Shown: positions 18,148 through 25,806 of the stretch, piece by piece
Numbering within the stretch: position 1 is the stretch's first letter
How the letters are laid out: each line of letters begins with the position of its first letter
Origin: Anthropogastromicrobium aceti
GTDB taxonomy: Bacteria > Bacillota > Clostridia > Lachnospirales > Lachnospiraceae
Reading direction: 5' to 3' (one strand)
Length of the DNA stretch: 64,000 nucleotides
Assembly: GCF_025567095.1 (NCBI RefSeq)
Contig: NZ_JAOQJH010000002.1
Position numbers and translations under genes: made by a program
Notes under the pieces: model-generated
Databases searched by the model: none
What the model was told of the DNA's origin: nothing
Seen by the model: the letters and a program-made list of their open reading frames with translations, nothing else

Positions 18148-20042
18148 GCGCACACCTCCTCTACACCATCTTTGTTTACCCGATAATATTTTCCCTGTAT
18201 CTCAAACAACTGCGCATATCGGCCATTTAAGCAAATCAGCTCATCATGTGTTCCCTGCTCAATGATCGTTCCATTCTCTAACAGCAAAATACGATCACAA
18301 AAACGCGTGCTTGCCAGTCGATGTGAAATAAATACTGATGTTCGTCCTTCCACCATCTCCATATATTTCTGATAAATCTGCTGCTCGGCTAATGGGTCTA
18401 GTGCTGCTGTCGGCTCATCTAAAAGAAGCATCGGTGCATTTTTATATAGCGCACGCGCCATCCAAAGTTTCTGGTTTTCTCCTCCGGAAAGTGCGATTCC
18501 ATCATCAAGAATACTAGCACCAAGCGGTGTATCTTCTTTTTGAGGCAAGCTGCTAACTTTTTGCCATAGTCCGGAAAGCGTTAAACATTCACGCACCCGC
18601 TCACGGTCAATGTGTGTTCCAACATCGGATGCCACATTCTGAGCAATAGTCATAGGTAGAAGCTTTACATCCTGAAAAACAACTGCAAGCAATGAAAAAT
18701 ATTCCTCTTTACTATATTCTTCCTGTGGTCTTCCATTGATAAAAATCGTACCCTGCGTTGGACGATACAGTCCACAAAGAAGTTTTACAAGCGTTGATTT
18801 ACCAGCACCATTCAGACCGACAAGTGCGATTCGTTCACCTTGGCGCAGCGTGACATTGATATCCTTTATGGTAGGTTTTGTGCTGCCCGGATAGGTAAAG
18901 CCTACATGCTCCAGACGAATTTCAACTGCATCGCCTGCTAATTTATGCGCTGCCTTGTCTTTTGTTTCTGATTTTTCATTGATACTGTTGTCTTTTTTAG
19001 AAATAGTTCCACGAAAAGATGATTTTTCCCATGAGCACAGAAACTGGCGAAGACGTGAATAGTCAAAGCTTAGCCGTCCCAGTTTTTCTCTGCTGTCAAG
19101 AAGTGCGCTGCATGCCTCTTGACAGCTTGCCGCAATCGCTGTATACCAGACAAAATCTGAAACTGCCATATTGCCATTTATAATTCTCCAAATAAAATAA
19201 AAATAAATTCCAAAATCACGTATAAAGCAAAGAACTGCATCGCAGATATTAACTGCAAAATAGCCGTTCTCCCAATGCTTCACGTAGCCGTCAGCTGTTG
19301 CCTGTTCTCTATGGAAAATGGCAGTCAGCCACCCAGCCAGATCATACATGCGAATGTCCTTGCCGCCAGTTAAATCACAGGCGCATTCCTCCACATATTT
19401 CATCTTTCGGCTTGCCTTATCTGCTTTGGGGCGAAGTTGTCTGTCATACGCTGCCGCACGCTCCTTTAAACCTAAAATCAATAGTGCAGGTACCCATACA
19501 AGAAGTACTGCCACAATGCTTTGTCTCATTAAAATCGCACTGTATAAGATAAGTCCTGCTGTAGCAGTCAAAAAACGCTGCCAGATCATGGAGCCATCAC
19601 GCATGACGGAATTATTTCGATACAGCGAGTCAAATACTGCATGTGCATCATCATTAAATTTTTTGCTTTCTAACACATTATAATCTACGTACAGTCTTTT
19701 CTTTAGCATACGCAGATTAAAATCATCCTCAAATGGTCCCTGCATACGTTTTATGTAGGCATCAAGTGCGCTTTTTATCATGTTTCCCATTGCCAAAATA
19801 AGAATCAATATACCTACCTGCTGCACAAGCTGTTTTAATTCAATATGCTCCTCCAACCCACAAAGCACCTGCTTTGGAAGTCTCGCATTTAAAAGTGGAA
19901 GCCCCACGGCAATTATAGAGAGGGCAATCACCGCTGCCGCCATGCGCGGCTCACGCCTAAACTGCTCCTTCCAGTGCCATGCAGCATTAGAAGTGAATGT
20001 GTATGTGCCATTCGTTTTCATTTCAATTTTCTCTTTACTCAT
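18144..20042 (-). CDS. ABC exporter half-transporter (first of a pair in the peptide-linked operon)
   Basis: A 632-residue protein with membrane helices at about residues 32-320 and an ATPase domain with Walker A GLNGAGKST, signature LSGGENQK and Walker B MLLLDEPTAALD. A charged linker (KKDNSINEKSETKDKAA) joins the domains. The start ATG at 20042 lies inside the end of the upstream glycosyltransferase gene (8-base overlap) after GGTGAG; an in-frame ATG at 20054 is also possible. The overlap means tight coupling with the transferase. No peptidase-C39 domain is present, so if it exports a peptide it does not itself cut a leader. The substrate is unknown; the nearby secreted-peptide gene suggests a peptide or glycoconjugate. 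Confidence 0.9.
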   Translation of the reverse strand: MSKEKIEMKTNGTYTFTSNAAWHWKEQFRREPRMAAAVIALSIIAVGLPLLNARLPKQVLCGLEEHIELKQLVQQVGILILILAMGNMIKSALDAYIKRMQGPFEDDFNLRMLKKRLYVDYNVLESKKFNDDAHAVFDSLYRNNSVMRDGSMIWQRFLTATAGLILYSAILMRQSIVAVLLVWVPALLILGLKERAAAYDRQLRPKADKASRKMKYVEECACDLTGGKDIRMYDLAGWLTAIFHREQATADGYVKHWENGYFAVNICDAVLCFIRDFGIYFYFIWRIINGNMAVSDFVWYTAIAASCQEACSALLDSREKLGRLSFDYSRLRQFLCSWEKSSFRGTISKKDNSINEKSETKDKAAHKLAGDAVEIRLEHVGFTYPGSTKPTIKDINVTLRQGERIALVGLNGAGKSTLVKLLCGLYRPTQGTIFINGRPQEEYSKEEYFSLLAVVFQDVKLLPMTIAQNVASDVGTHIDRERVRECLTLSGLWQKVSSLPQKEDTPLGASILDDGIALSGGENQKLWMARALYKNAPMLLLDEPTAALDPLAEQQIYQKYMEMVEGRTSVFISHRLASTRFCDRILLLENGTIIEQGTHDELICLNGRYAQLFEIQGKYYRVNKDGVEEVCA

Positions 20043-21030
20043 GTAACTCACCATCCATCCTTACGACTTCCTTTCCCTTTTCTAAGTCCCACAGCATTGC
20101 AAGTAAAATCATGCGCTTGAATGGTTTTAAATTCGTGAGGATATAGCAAAGATACTTCTGCGACTCTGACTGAAAAAGCTCATACTGCTCTTTTATAAAT
20201 GTATCATTCGGATCATTTTCCTTCACTGTGTAAGTATATACACGTATCATCCACATCACTAGTGCATACGCATTTTCCTGTTCTAGCTCTGGAAAATCGC
20301 GTTTCGCATCTTTATATCGCTTGATTACTGAATCCAGCTCATCTACTCTTTTTTGATGAGAATTTGTATTAACAATACTATCTTTACGAATATAATAATT
20401 ATATTTACTTTCAGGCAAGTACACTAATTTTTCTGTTTTTCTAATCAAATCATACATTACACTAATATCCTCGTATATTACTCCAATTGGAAAATATACA
20501 CCCTGAAATAATTTTCTTTTATATAATTTATTCCACACATAGTTTTGAATTTTCCTATCAAACAATAATTCTTTAACTGCTTGCTTCTGATTCATTACAA
20601 TTAAGGATTTATCTTTTGGTTTGGCAATTTTTTCACCCATTTCTATTTCGCTATATGCTACCATGGATATATCAGCATCATATTGACATATCAAGTCATA
20701 TAATGACTCAAAAAAATCTTTTTCTACTGTATCATCACTATCTACAAATCCAATATATTGCCCTGTCACCATATTTAAAGCAAAATTTCTTGCTGCAGCA
20801 GCTCCACCATTTTTTTTATGTACCACCTTTACTCTATTGTCTTTTCGAGCGTAAAAATCACAAATATCGCCAGATTTATCAGTTGATCCATCATCCACAA
20901 GAATGATCTCCAAATTGGTATAGGTCTGACATAAAATACTTTCAATACATCTTGCAAGATACTTCTCAGTATTATATATCGGAACGATTACGCTAATTCG
21001 TTCACATATTATCTCATTTTTACCTTCCAT
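20035..21030 (-). CDS. GT2-family glycosyltransferase (second of two)
   Basis: A 331-residue GT-A-fold transferase. The N-terminal 110 residues carry ISVIVPIYNTEKYL, the nucleotide-binding ILVDDGSTDKSG and the metal-binding FVDSDD (DxD-type). The remaining 220 residues are the acceptor-specific part, with an ED motif in IGVIYEDISVMY. There is no membrane helix, so it acts in the cytoplasm or at the inner face of the membrane. Its ATG overlaps the stop of the preceding transferase (TAATG), and its 3' end overlaps the ABC gene. Such enzymes are usual in surface polysaccharide synthesis. Here they stand with exporters and a Ser/Thr-rich peptide, so O-glycosylation of a peptide is an alternative. 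AT content is higher than in the flanking ABC genes. Confidence 0.9.
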   Translation of the reverse strand: MEGKNEIICERISVIVPIYNTEKYLARCIESILCQTYTNLEIILVDDGSTDKSGDICDFYARKDNRVKVVHKKNGGAAAARNFALNMVTGQYIGFVDSDDTVEKDFFESLYDLICQYDADISMVAYSEIEMGEKIAKPKDKSLIVMNQKQAVKELLFDRKIQNYVWNKLYKRKLFQGVYFPIGVIYEDISVMYDLIRKTEKLVYLPESKYNYYIRKDSIVNTNSHQKRVDELDSVIKRYKDAKRDFPELEQENAYALVMWMIRVYTYTVKENDPNDTFIKEQYELFQSESQKYLCYILTNLKPFKRMILLAMLWDLEKGKEVVRMDGELHE

Positions 21031-21902
21031 TAAATACTCCCTTTATAATATAACTTTACTAGTTCACCTACATATTTTTTAAAAACTTTAGTATCCACGG
21101 CCTGTTCACAATATATCTGAGTATTTTGAATAATTGTATGAGCTAACCACATTTCAAATTCTCTTTTGCATTCACAATATCTTCCATCTTCAACCAGAAT
21201 TTTATATACATATATGAGTGCTATTGCTAATTCTTTTACTCTTTTTTGCTCATTAGATGTCATAATTGAATTGGGTCTTATTCTATACGAATATAAATCT
21301 TTATTTGCAAATATAACCTTTTCTGCCTTCAAAAATGTTTCAGCCGAATACCTTACCTCTTCAAAAATACAGTCTTCTACAAAAGAAACATCTTCCACTA
21401 TATTTCTTTTATAAAGTTTTCCCCATGCTGGTCTTGTATTATACTTTCCAATCATTTGAAATTTCAAGGCTTCCATTCCACTTACAGTTATAACCTGAGA
21501 AGGTGTTTTTGACTTATCGTAAACATTATCAATATATTTTTCTCTGCCCGCAACAGCAATATCTGCATCACCAATTATGCTCAATAAATGACTACAATAA
21601 TCCTCCATAATCAAATCATCACTGTCAACAAAACTAATATAATCCCCTTTAGCAACCTTGATACCTGCATTTCTTGCAGCTCCTACACCTTTGTTTTCTT
21701 GCTTTATGTAAGAAATATTTTCATACATTTCTTTATACTTCTGGATAATTATTCCAGATTCATCAGTCGATCCATCGTTCACTAATATAACCTCAAAATT
21801 AGGATAGTCTTGTTTCATAACAGAATCCAAGCACCGTTCAATATATTTTTCAGTATTATATACAGGAACGATTATGCTTATTAATGTTTTCTTTGTTTCC
21901 AT
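21030..21902 (-). CDS. GT2-family glycosyltransferase (first of two)
   Basis: A 290-residue relative of the next gene, with the same order of motifs: ISIIVPVYNTEKYIERC, VILVNDGSTDESG and FVDSDDLIMEDY. It starts at the ATG at 21902 after an AAGGAGA ribosome site and is the first gene of the operon driven from the inverted repeat at 21951-22001. The C-terminal half differs from its neighbour, suggesting a different acceptor and thus two sugar additions in sequence. The gene is AT-rich compared with the rest of the window, compatible with horizontal acquisition. Confidence 0.9.
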   Translation of the reverse strand: METKKTLISIIVPVYNTEKYIERCLDSVMKQDYPNFEVILVNDGSTDESGIIIQKYKEMYENISYIKQENKGVGAARNAGIKVAKGDYISFVDSDDLIMEDYCSHLLSIIGDADIAVAGREKYIDNVYDKSKTPSQVITVSGMEALKFQMIGKYNTRPAWGKLYKRNIVEDVSFVEDCIFEEVRYSAETFLKAEKVIFANKDLYSYRIRPNSIMTSNEQKRVKELAIALIYVYKILVEDGRYCECKREFEMWLAHTIIQNTQIYCEQAVDTKVFKKYVGELVKLYYKGSI

Positions 21903-21925
21903 AGCTTTATCTCCTTTTTTCTGTT

Positions 21926-21955
21926 TTTATATCATAAAAAAGTCCTTTTCGTAAA
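21926..21955 (-). promoter_or_regulatory. Promoter of the GT2/ABC operon
   Basis: On the reverse strand TTTACG (21950-21955), 18 bases, TATAAA (21926-21931). The -35 box is formed by the outer end of the left arm of the inverted repeat. The secreted-protein gene at 29468-30571 has the same -35 in the same box. Confidence 0.55.
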
Positions 21956-22001
21956 CAGACAAATCACTTCCATTTTTTTTGGAAGTGATTTGTCTGTTTA
22001 C
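21951..22001. promoter_or_regulatory. Perfect inverted repeat (22-bp arms) between divergent peptide and GT/ABC promoters
   Basis: The left arm (21951-21972) begins GTAAACAGACAAATCACTTC and the right arm (21980-22001) is its exact complement, with a 7-T loop. It lies between two divergent genes and its two ends overlap the -35 regions of both predicted promoters. This fits a shared operator for a dimeric regulator. In RNA it would also make a very stable hairpin followed by seven T bases, so a terminator or attenuator role must be considered. A degenerate copy is at 30653-30703. Confidence 0.8.
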
Positions 22002-22018
22002 TTTTTTTGTTTTATATT
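21990..22018 (+). promoter_or_regulatory. Promoter of the secreted-peptide gene
   Basis: TTGTCT (21990-21995) inside the right arm of the inverted repeat, 17 bases, TATATT (22013-22018). An AGGAGGT ribosome site stands 8 bases before the ATG at 22068. Confidence 0.5.
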
Positions 22019-22067
22019 ATAAAATCATTTTCATCACAAACAATTTAACTTCAGGAGGTACTTAACC

Positions 22068-22277
22068 ATGAAAAAAAATTTATTTATCCCACTAATTTGT
22101 CTTACTGCCGCATCAATTACTACTTTATCTATTAGTTACGCGGACACAGCTTCTTCAAAGGAAAAAAACTACGCCATCGAAGAAACAAGCACTGAATCCG
22201 AAACTGAGATTGAGTCAGGTTCCGATGAAAATGTACCATTGAAGCCATTATCTGATATAGCTCCCAACAAACATTAA
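22068..22277 (+). CDS. Small secreted Ser/Thr/Glu-rich peptide, candidate signal or substrate peptide
   Basis: A 69-residue protein. Residues 1-25 are a clear signal peptide (MKKNLFIPLICLTAASITTL then SISYA before Asp26). The exported part is polar and acidic (EETSTESETEIESGSDE) and ends with the motif VPLKPLSDIAPNKH. There is no Cys in the mature part and no double-Gly leader site. AGGAGGT precedes the ATG. The 3' end overlaps by 4 bases the end of the 631-residue double-HTH regulator gene on the other strand. A decayed paralog at 30711-30833 keeps the C-terminal motif (VPLPISDLDP) in the same convergent position. The conserved part is therefore the C terminus, as in pro-peptides that release a C-terminal signal. 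It could also be a glycosylation substrate or a small surface peptide. No known family recognised. Confidence 0.75.
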   Translation: MKKNLFIPLICLTAASITTLSISYADTASSKEKNYAIEETSTESETEIESGSDENVPLKPLSDIAPNKH

Positions 22278-24169
22278 TCGTCTTTCAGATATTTATTTTC
22301 TCGCATTTTCAGTAAATTTATTAGCTCTTCTTTTTTATTAAATTCTGCAAAACGCTGCGCAGCCCAAAACTTTCTCTGGATTTTTTGACTATTTTGTTCT
22401 CTGTCAATTTCATAATAAGCCCACGCTTGGTTATATAACAAATTTTCAATGTGAATTAAATTAAAATCATTTAATTCATATTGAAGATTCACGCTATCAA
22501 TATAAAGTGCCTTTTTGTAATTCATTATATCTCCTAATAAGCGTGAATATTGTCCCAAAATAATAGCACTAGCAGAAGAATTTATCTTCAAAAATATTTG
22601 TTTTTTTTGATAAACCGAACTCAATTTTTCAAAAAGTTCTTCCGATTTTTTCAGATTTCCCATATCATGATAAATATCTGCTATATTACTAATAATAATC
22701 CCCTCTTCACTTCTAATAAATGGAAGCTCTTCGAGTGAAAGCCATGAAAGTTCAAAAGTATAGGATAATGCTTCGTAGTATTCTTTTTCAGCTTCACACG
22801 CAGTAATCCTGTTAGCTTCCAATTCATACATGGCCTCTATAAACTGAATCTCCTGCTGTATTTGCGGTTCTTTATAATCTTCTGCCCCTATTTTAGTTTT
22901 TAATTGTTCCAATATATTTTGAGCATTTTTCCATTGACGCATACCAATAGCGTAAATAATATCTTGTCTCATTGATAAAACTTCTATCGAATCTGTTTCA
23001 AGCATCGGCATAATCCAATCAAGTTCTCGTCCCATCTTACGGGTCAGGAATTGAAAATTCTCTGTAGATGGTCGATTTTCCCCTTTTTCTATGCGAGACA
23101 GCTGACGTACATTTAAAAATGAAAAACCTTTTTCATCTATGCATACTTCTTCCTGTGTCTTTTCCTGTGCCATCCGCATTCTTTTTAATACCATTCCAAC
23201 ATCGTAGCTATTTTCTATACTTCCGCACTGCCATACTCGCATATACGGAATTTTATTTTCTTCATACACTATCTCAAATGCTTTTTGAAATTTCTGAAAC
23301 TGCATCAGTTCCTCAGATTTCTCTTTTTCTAACATTATTCCAATACGCACTAACTCTGCCAGTAACGGATATGCGTACCGCTGACTGCTCTGCTGACGCA
23401 ATAATTCCAAAGATTCCATTCCAATCTTATATCCAATATCAATTTTCTGCATTCTTTCATACAGTTTTATTCCAATTAAAGCAATCTGCGCACAGATCAT
23501 TTCTCTCATGCGAGGTTCCCAATTGTGTATCTTAGGATATCTTTGTATTTGGTCAAATAATCTAAATGCATCCATCAGCTCATTTTTCTTTAAAAGGGAC
23601 CAAACAACTAACAACATGGCTTCTAATTCCTCTGGACCCACATAAAGTACGGACAAATTTTCTTTCCAATCTTCTTGTACTGTGCAGCAAACAGCATCCT
23701 TACTTAACTTATAAAGTTCCTCTCCACTTTTTTCATTTCGTGAAAGCAGCCATTCAATCTTTAAGCAAAACTGTCTCTCTATGTTAGACATCTTTATATG
23801 CGAATTTTTATATTCCTCTAATAGCTTTTTTGCCTTCTTGCAATCTTCACGCACAGACAGACAAATATCTTCTCTGCATCTCCAGTCTTTCAGCTCTTTC
23901 CTTGATACAACTGTTTCAAAATAATCTGTAACAATTCCTATACGATGCATCAAAAATTTCCAGTTTTCTCTTGAAAGCACGCTTTTTCCTTTTTCAATAT
24001 CCAAAAATGCCCGCCGACTTATCACTCCCGATACGATTTTTTCCGTGCGAATCTTTTTTTCTTTTCTATATGCTGTAAATATGCGAAAAAAACTAACACC
24101 AGACTGATGCAGAATTGCATTTTCGGATAACGGTACTTTTGTCGGATTCTCTTGTATATCCATACTCAT
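22274..24169 (-). CDS. Double-HTH, TPR-like transcriptional regulator (RRNPP-like candidate)
   Basis: A 631-residue cytoplasmic protein with an unusual repeated layout. XRE-type helix-turn-helix 1 is at about residues 27-80 (degenerate: TEKIVSGVISRRAFLDIEKGKS). A helical region follows at about 85-310. XRE helix-turn-helix 2 is at about 324-385 (well conserved: LKRMRMAQEKTQEEV and LSRIEKGENRPS). TPR-like helices fill 390-631 (for example IYHDMGNLKKSEELFEKLSSVY). A single chain would thus carry the two DNA-binding heads that RRNPP-type regulators (PlcR, NprR, Rgg) bring together by dimerising. Its gene overlaps the HipA-like gene by 4 bases (ATGA) and is convergent with the secreted-peptide gene. 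A paralog is at 30840-32828. A peptide-sensing role is inferred from architecture and position. Confidence 0.8.
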   Translation of the reverse strand: MSMDIQENPTKVPLSENAILHQSGVSFFRIFTAYRKEKKIRTEKIVSGVISRRAFLDIEKGKSVLSRENWKFLMHRIGIVTDYFETVVSRKELKDWRCREDICLSVREDCKKAKKLLEEYKNSHIKMSNIERQFCLKIEWLLSRNEKSGEELYKLSKDAVCCTVQEDWKENLSVLYVGPEELEAMLLVVWSLLKKNELMDAFRLFDQIQRYPKIHNWEPRMREMICAQIALIGIKLYERMQKIDIGYKIGMESLELLRQQSSQRYAYPLLAELVRIGIMLEKEKSEELMQFQKFQKAFEIVYEENKIPYMRVWQCGSIENSYDVGMVLKRMRMAQEKTQEEVCIDEKGFSFLNVRQLSRIEKGENRPSTENFQFLTRKMGRELDWIMPMLETDSIEVLSMRQDIIYAIGMRQWKNAQNILEQLKTKIGAEDYKEPQIQQEIQFIEAMYELEANRITACEAEKEYYEALSYTFELSWLSLEELPFIRSEEGIIISNIADIYHDMGNLKKSEELFEKLSSVYQKKQIFLKINSSASAIILGQYSRLLGDIMNYKKALYIDSVNLQYELNDFNLIHIENLLYNQAWAYYEIDREQNSQKIQRKFWAAQRFAEFNKKEELINLLKMRENKYLKDD

Positions 24170-25395
24170 TCAAAACCTTTCTCTTTTTGTTTCTGTATTT
24201 GAACCGTCCTGCAGTTTTTATAAAATCTCCTCGGATTTAAATCTTGACCTTGTTGCCATCTCTGAAACAACTCTATTTTCTTTTCGTACCTATCACAGAC
24301 CAACTTTGCCCTTGCTTCGTCCATTCGGCTATCTTTTTGATAAAGCTGCCAAAGTAACTCCGCTGACGGAAGCTTTGCAGCGTCTACAATCGAACGATCC
24401 TTTACATATTTAAGCAGTCCCAATTCTGTTCCGGCAAAACTCGCTGTTTTAATTTTTCTCAGTTCCTCTTGTGCTGGAATTGGCTCTGAAACAAATAACG
24501 ACTTTCCACTGTCAAAAATTGGTGCCATACGCAAAAACTGTAAGCTTTCCGCATCACGCAGCACACCAACATTATTGAAATGCCGATCTACATTGGAAAG
24601 AATAAAATCCGTCATTATTTGATATTCTAAGTCATGCCGAAGCTGAATCGTATCAATTCCATGTTTTCCGCAAACCTGAATGAAATGCTCATATGTTGAG
24701 CAATCATTTCGTTGCTTTTCGGATGTCACTACTGCATAAGCCGACACTAATTCCTTTTGCTCACTGGTAAAGGCTTTTACATAGCAACCATAATCGTACT
24801 TTGCCCCCTTGATCTTCATCAGTTCATAAGATGCATAGTTATCGTATTCCTGCATCCTGTGCAATTGTGAAGCAAATACTTCATTGATGCTTTCCGTTGA
24901 GTAGGCATCACGATTTCCTTTTAACAGATAGCGCTCATGATCAAGCAAGATCCAGCTTTTTTCCAATGCCCCCTGCAACGTACTATCTGGCGTATACATC
25001 AACGTGCTGCCGTTGGATACAGACGCCCTTTTGCCTGCAATTTCTAAATTTCCACGGAACTCATTCTGATATAGACTGACCATTTTCCATGTCAATCCAG
25101 ATTCAAGTGGACGAATCCAATAAAAATCTGTTAAACTCAGACCCAGATTCTTTACCAAATATGCTTCTGGGCAGGATACTCCATGCTGTTCCAGAATTTC
25201 TCTAATTTTTCCCTGATTAAGAGGAACTGCTCGTTTATTCCACCAACGTTCAATCCAATCACTACAAATTCGTTCCTGTAATGGTGCTATTTCCTGATTT
25301 ATATTTTTATAGTCACATTTTTCAATTCCACCCGTTTTATTTACCGCTAAGACAGTAACACGTTGGTCTTTTCTCATCAATTCATAGACTGGCAT
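24166..25395 (-). CDS. HipA-like serine/threonine kinase
   Basis: A 409-residue protein with the hallmarks of the HipA kinase fold: a possible ATP-binding Lys in ERYLLKGN (about K159), the catalytic block LSNVDRHFNN (Asp270, His272, Asn275; compare ATDGHAKN of HipA) and the metal-binding Asp in PIFDSGKSL (about D295). The N-terminal 100 residues are unlike E. coli HipA. HipA-type kinases are toxins or regulators that phosphorylate cytoplasmic proteins and usually pair with a HTH antitoxin. Here the following gene, overlapping by 4 bases, is a double-HTH regulator, and the preceding 81-residue gene overlaps by 19 bases. The three-gene order recalls hipBST in spirit, with an unusually large HTH partner. 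Targets are unknown. Confidence 0.78.
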   Translation of the reverse strand: MPVYELMRKDQRVTVLAVNKTGGIEKCDYKNINQEIAPLQERICSDWIERWWNKRAVPLNQGKIREILEQHGVSCPEAYLVKNLGLSLTDFYWIRPLESGLTWKMVSLYQNEFRGNLEIAGKRASVSNGSTLMYTPDSTLQGALEKSWILLDHERYLLKGNRDAYSTESINEVFASQLHRMQEYDNYASYELMKIKGAKYDYGCYVKAFTSEQKELVSAYAVVTSEKQRNDCSTYEHFIQVCGKHGIDTIQLRHDLEYQIMTDFILSNVDRHFNNVGVLRDAESLQFLRMAPIFDSGKSLFVSEPIPAQEELRKIKTASFAGTELGLLKYVKDRSIVDAAKLPSAELLWQLYQKDSRMDEARAKLVCDRYEKKIELFQRWQQGQDLNPRRFYKNCRTVQIQKQKEKGFE

Positions 25396-25622
25396 ATTTC
25401 TTCAAACCTCCGTTCTTCCAGATATTCCTCTACTGCCCATTGAATAATCGTCCGAATGAAACACTCTGGCAAAGCATCTTCTTTACATATTTTTAAAGAT
25501 ACTGGCTCTTTATGATACGAAAAAGCAACTGTCCACTGATGATCATTTAATTTTACCTGACAGGGTACTTCCTGCACCAGCATAATTTCCCCATCTAATG
25601 TCTGAACCTTTTTATTATCCAA
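25377..25622 (-). CDS. Small protein preceding the HipA-like kinase, unknown function
   Basis: An 81-residue acidic protein starting with TTG at 25622, 7 bases after GAGGTG. It seems to have a beta-rich N-terminal half (GEIMLVQEVPCQVKL, HQWTVAFSYHKEPVSL) and a helical C-terminal half (IRTIIQWAVEEYLEERRFEEI). It overlaps the kinase gene by 19 bases and is the first gene of the operon. No helix-turn-helix is visible. By position it might play a role like HipS of hipBST (a small protein that neutralises a HipA-type kinase), but I see no sequence proof of this. Confidence 0.7.
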   Translation of the reverse strand: MDNKKVQTLDGEIMLVQEVPCQVKLNDHQWTVAFSYHKEPVSLKICKEDALPECFIRTIIQWAVEEYLEERRFEEICQSMN

Positions 25623-25688
25623 TACTTTTCACCTCATAAAATTCTTCATCAACAGTTTCTTCTATATAAATCACCTTCCTTTACCGCC

Positions 25689-25717
25689 ATTATATCGGTA
25701 TACCGTGATAAGGTCAA
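25689..25717 (-). promoter_or_regulatory. Promoter of the HipA/double-HTH operon with palindromic operator
   Basis: On the reverse strand TTGACC (25712-25717), 17 bases, TATAAT (25689-25694). The spacer contains the perfect palindrome CGGTATACCG (25696-25705), set within a longer imperfect symmetry (TATCAC...). A repressor bound there would block RNA polymerase. The site does not resemble the 22-bp-arm repeat at 21951. Confidence 0.75.
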
Positions 25718-25751
25718 GTATGCTGTGTCTAGTTTTTAACGAGCGTATCCG

Positions 25752-25806
25752 AATCAGATGAGCCACCCGGGACAGATAATGAACCGCCGTTCCTGTCCCG
25801 GTGGCT
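25752..25806. repeat. Palindromic intergenic repeat, copy 2 (REP-like)
   Basis: AATCAGATGAGCCACCCGGG opens a roughly 54-base unit ending CCTGTCCCGGTGG. The arms CCACCCGGGACAG and CTGTCCCGGTGG pair with one bulge. It ends at the stop codon of the antiporter gene. Copy 3 at 27006, on the other side of that gene and in the same orientation, differs at only a few positions. Confidence 0.85.

Noticed and set aside
16306..22277. A lantibiotic or other RiPP cluster
   Set aside because: There are no LanM/LanB, radical-SAM or C39-peptidase genes; the peptide has a Sec signal and no Cys or double-Gly leader, so a classical RiPP is not supported.
23068..23535. 155-codon + strand frame opposite the double-HTH regulator
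   Set aside because: Antisense shadow; the regulator frame is supported by a paralog with conserved protein sequence.
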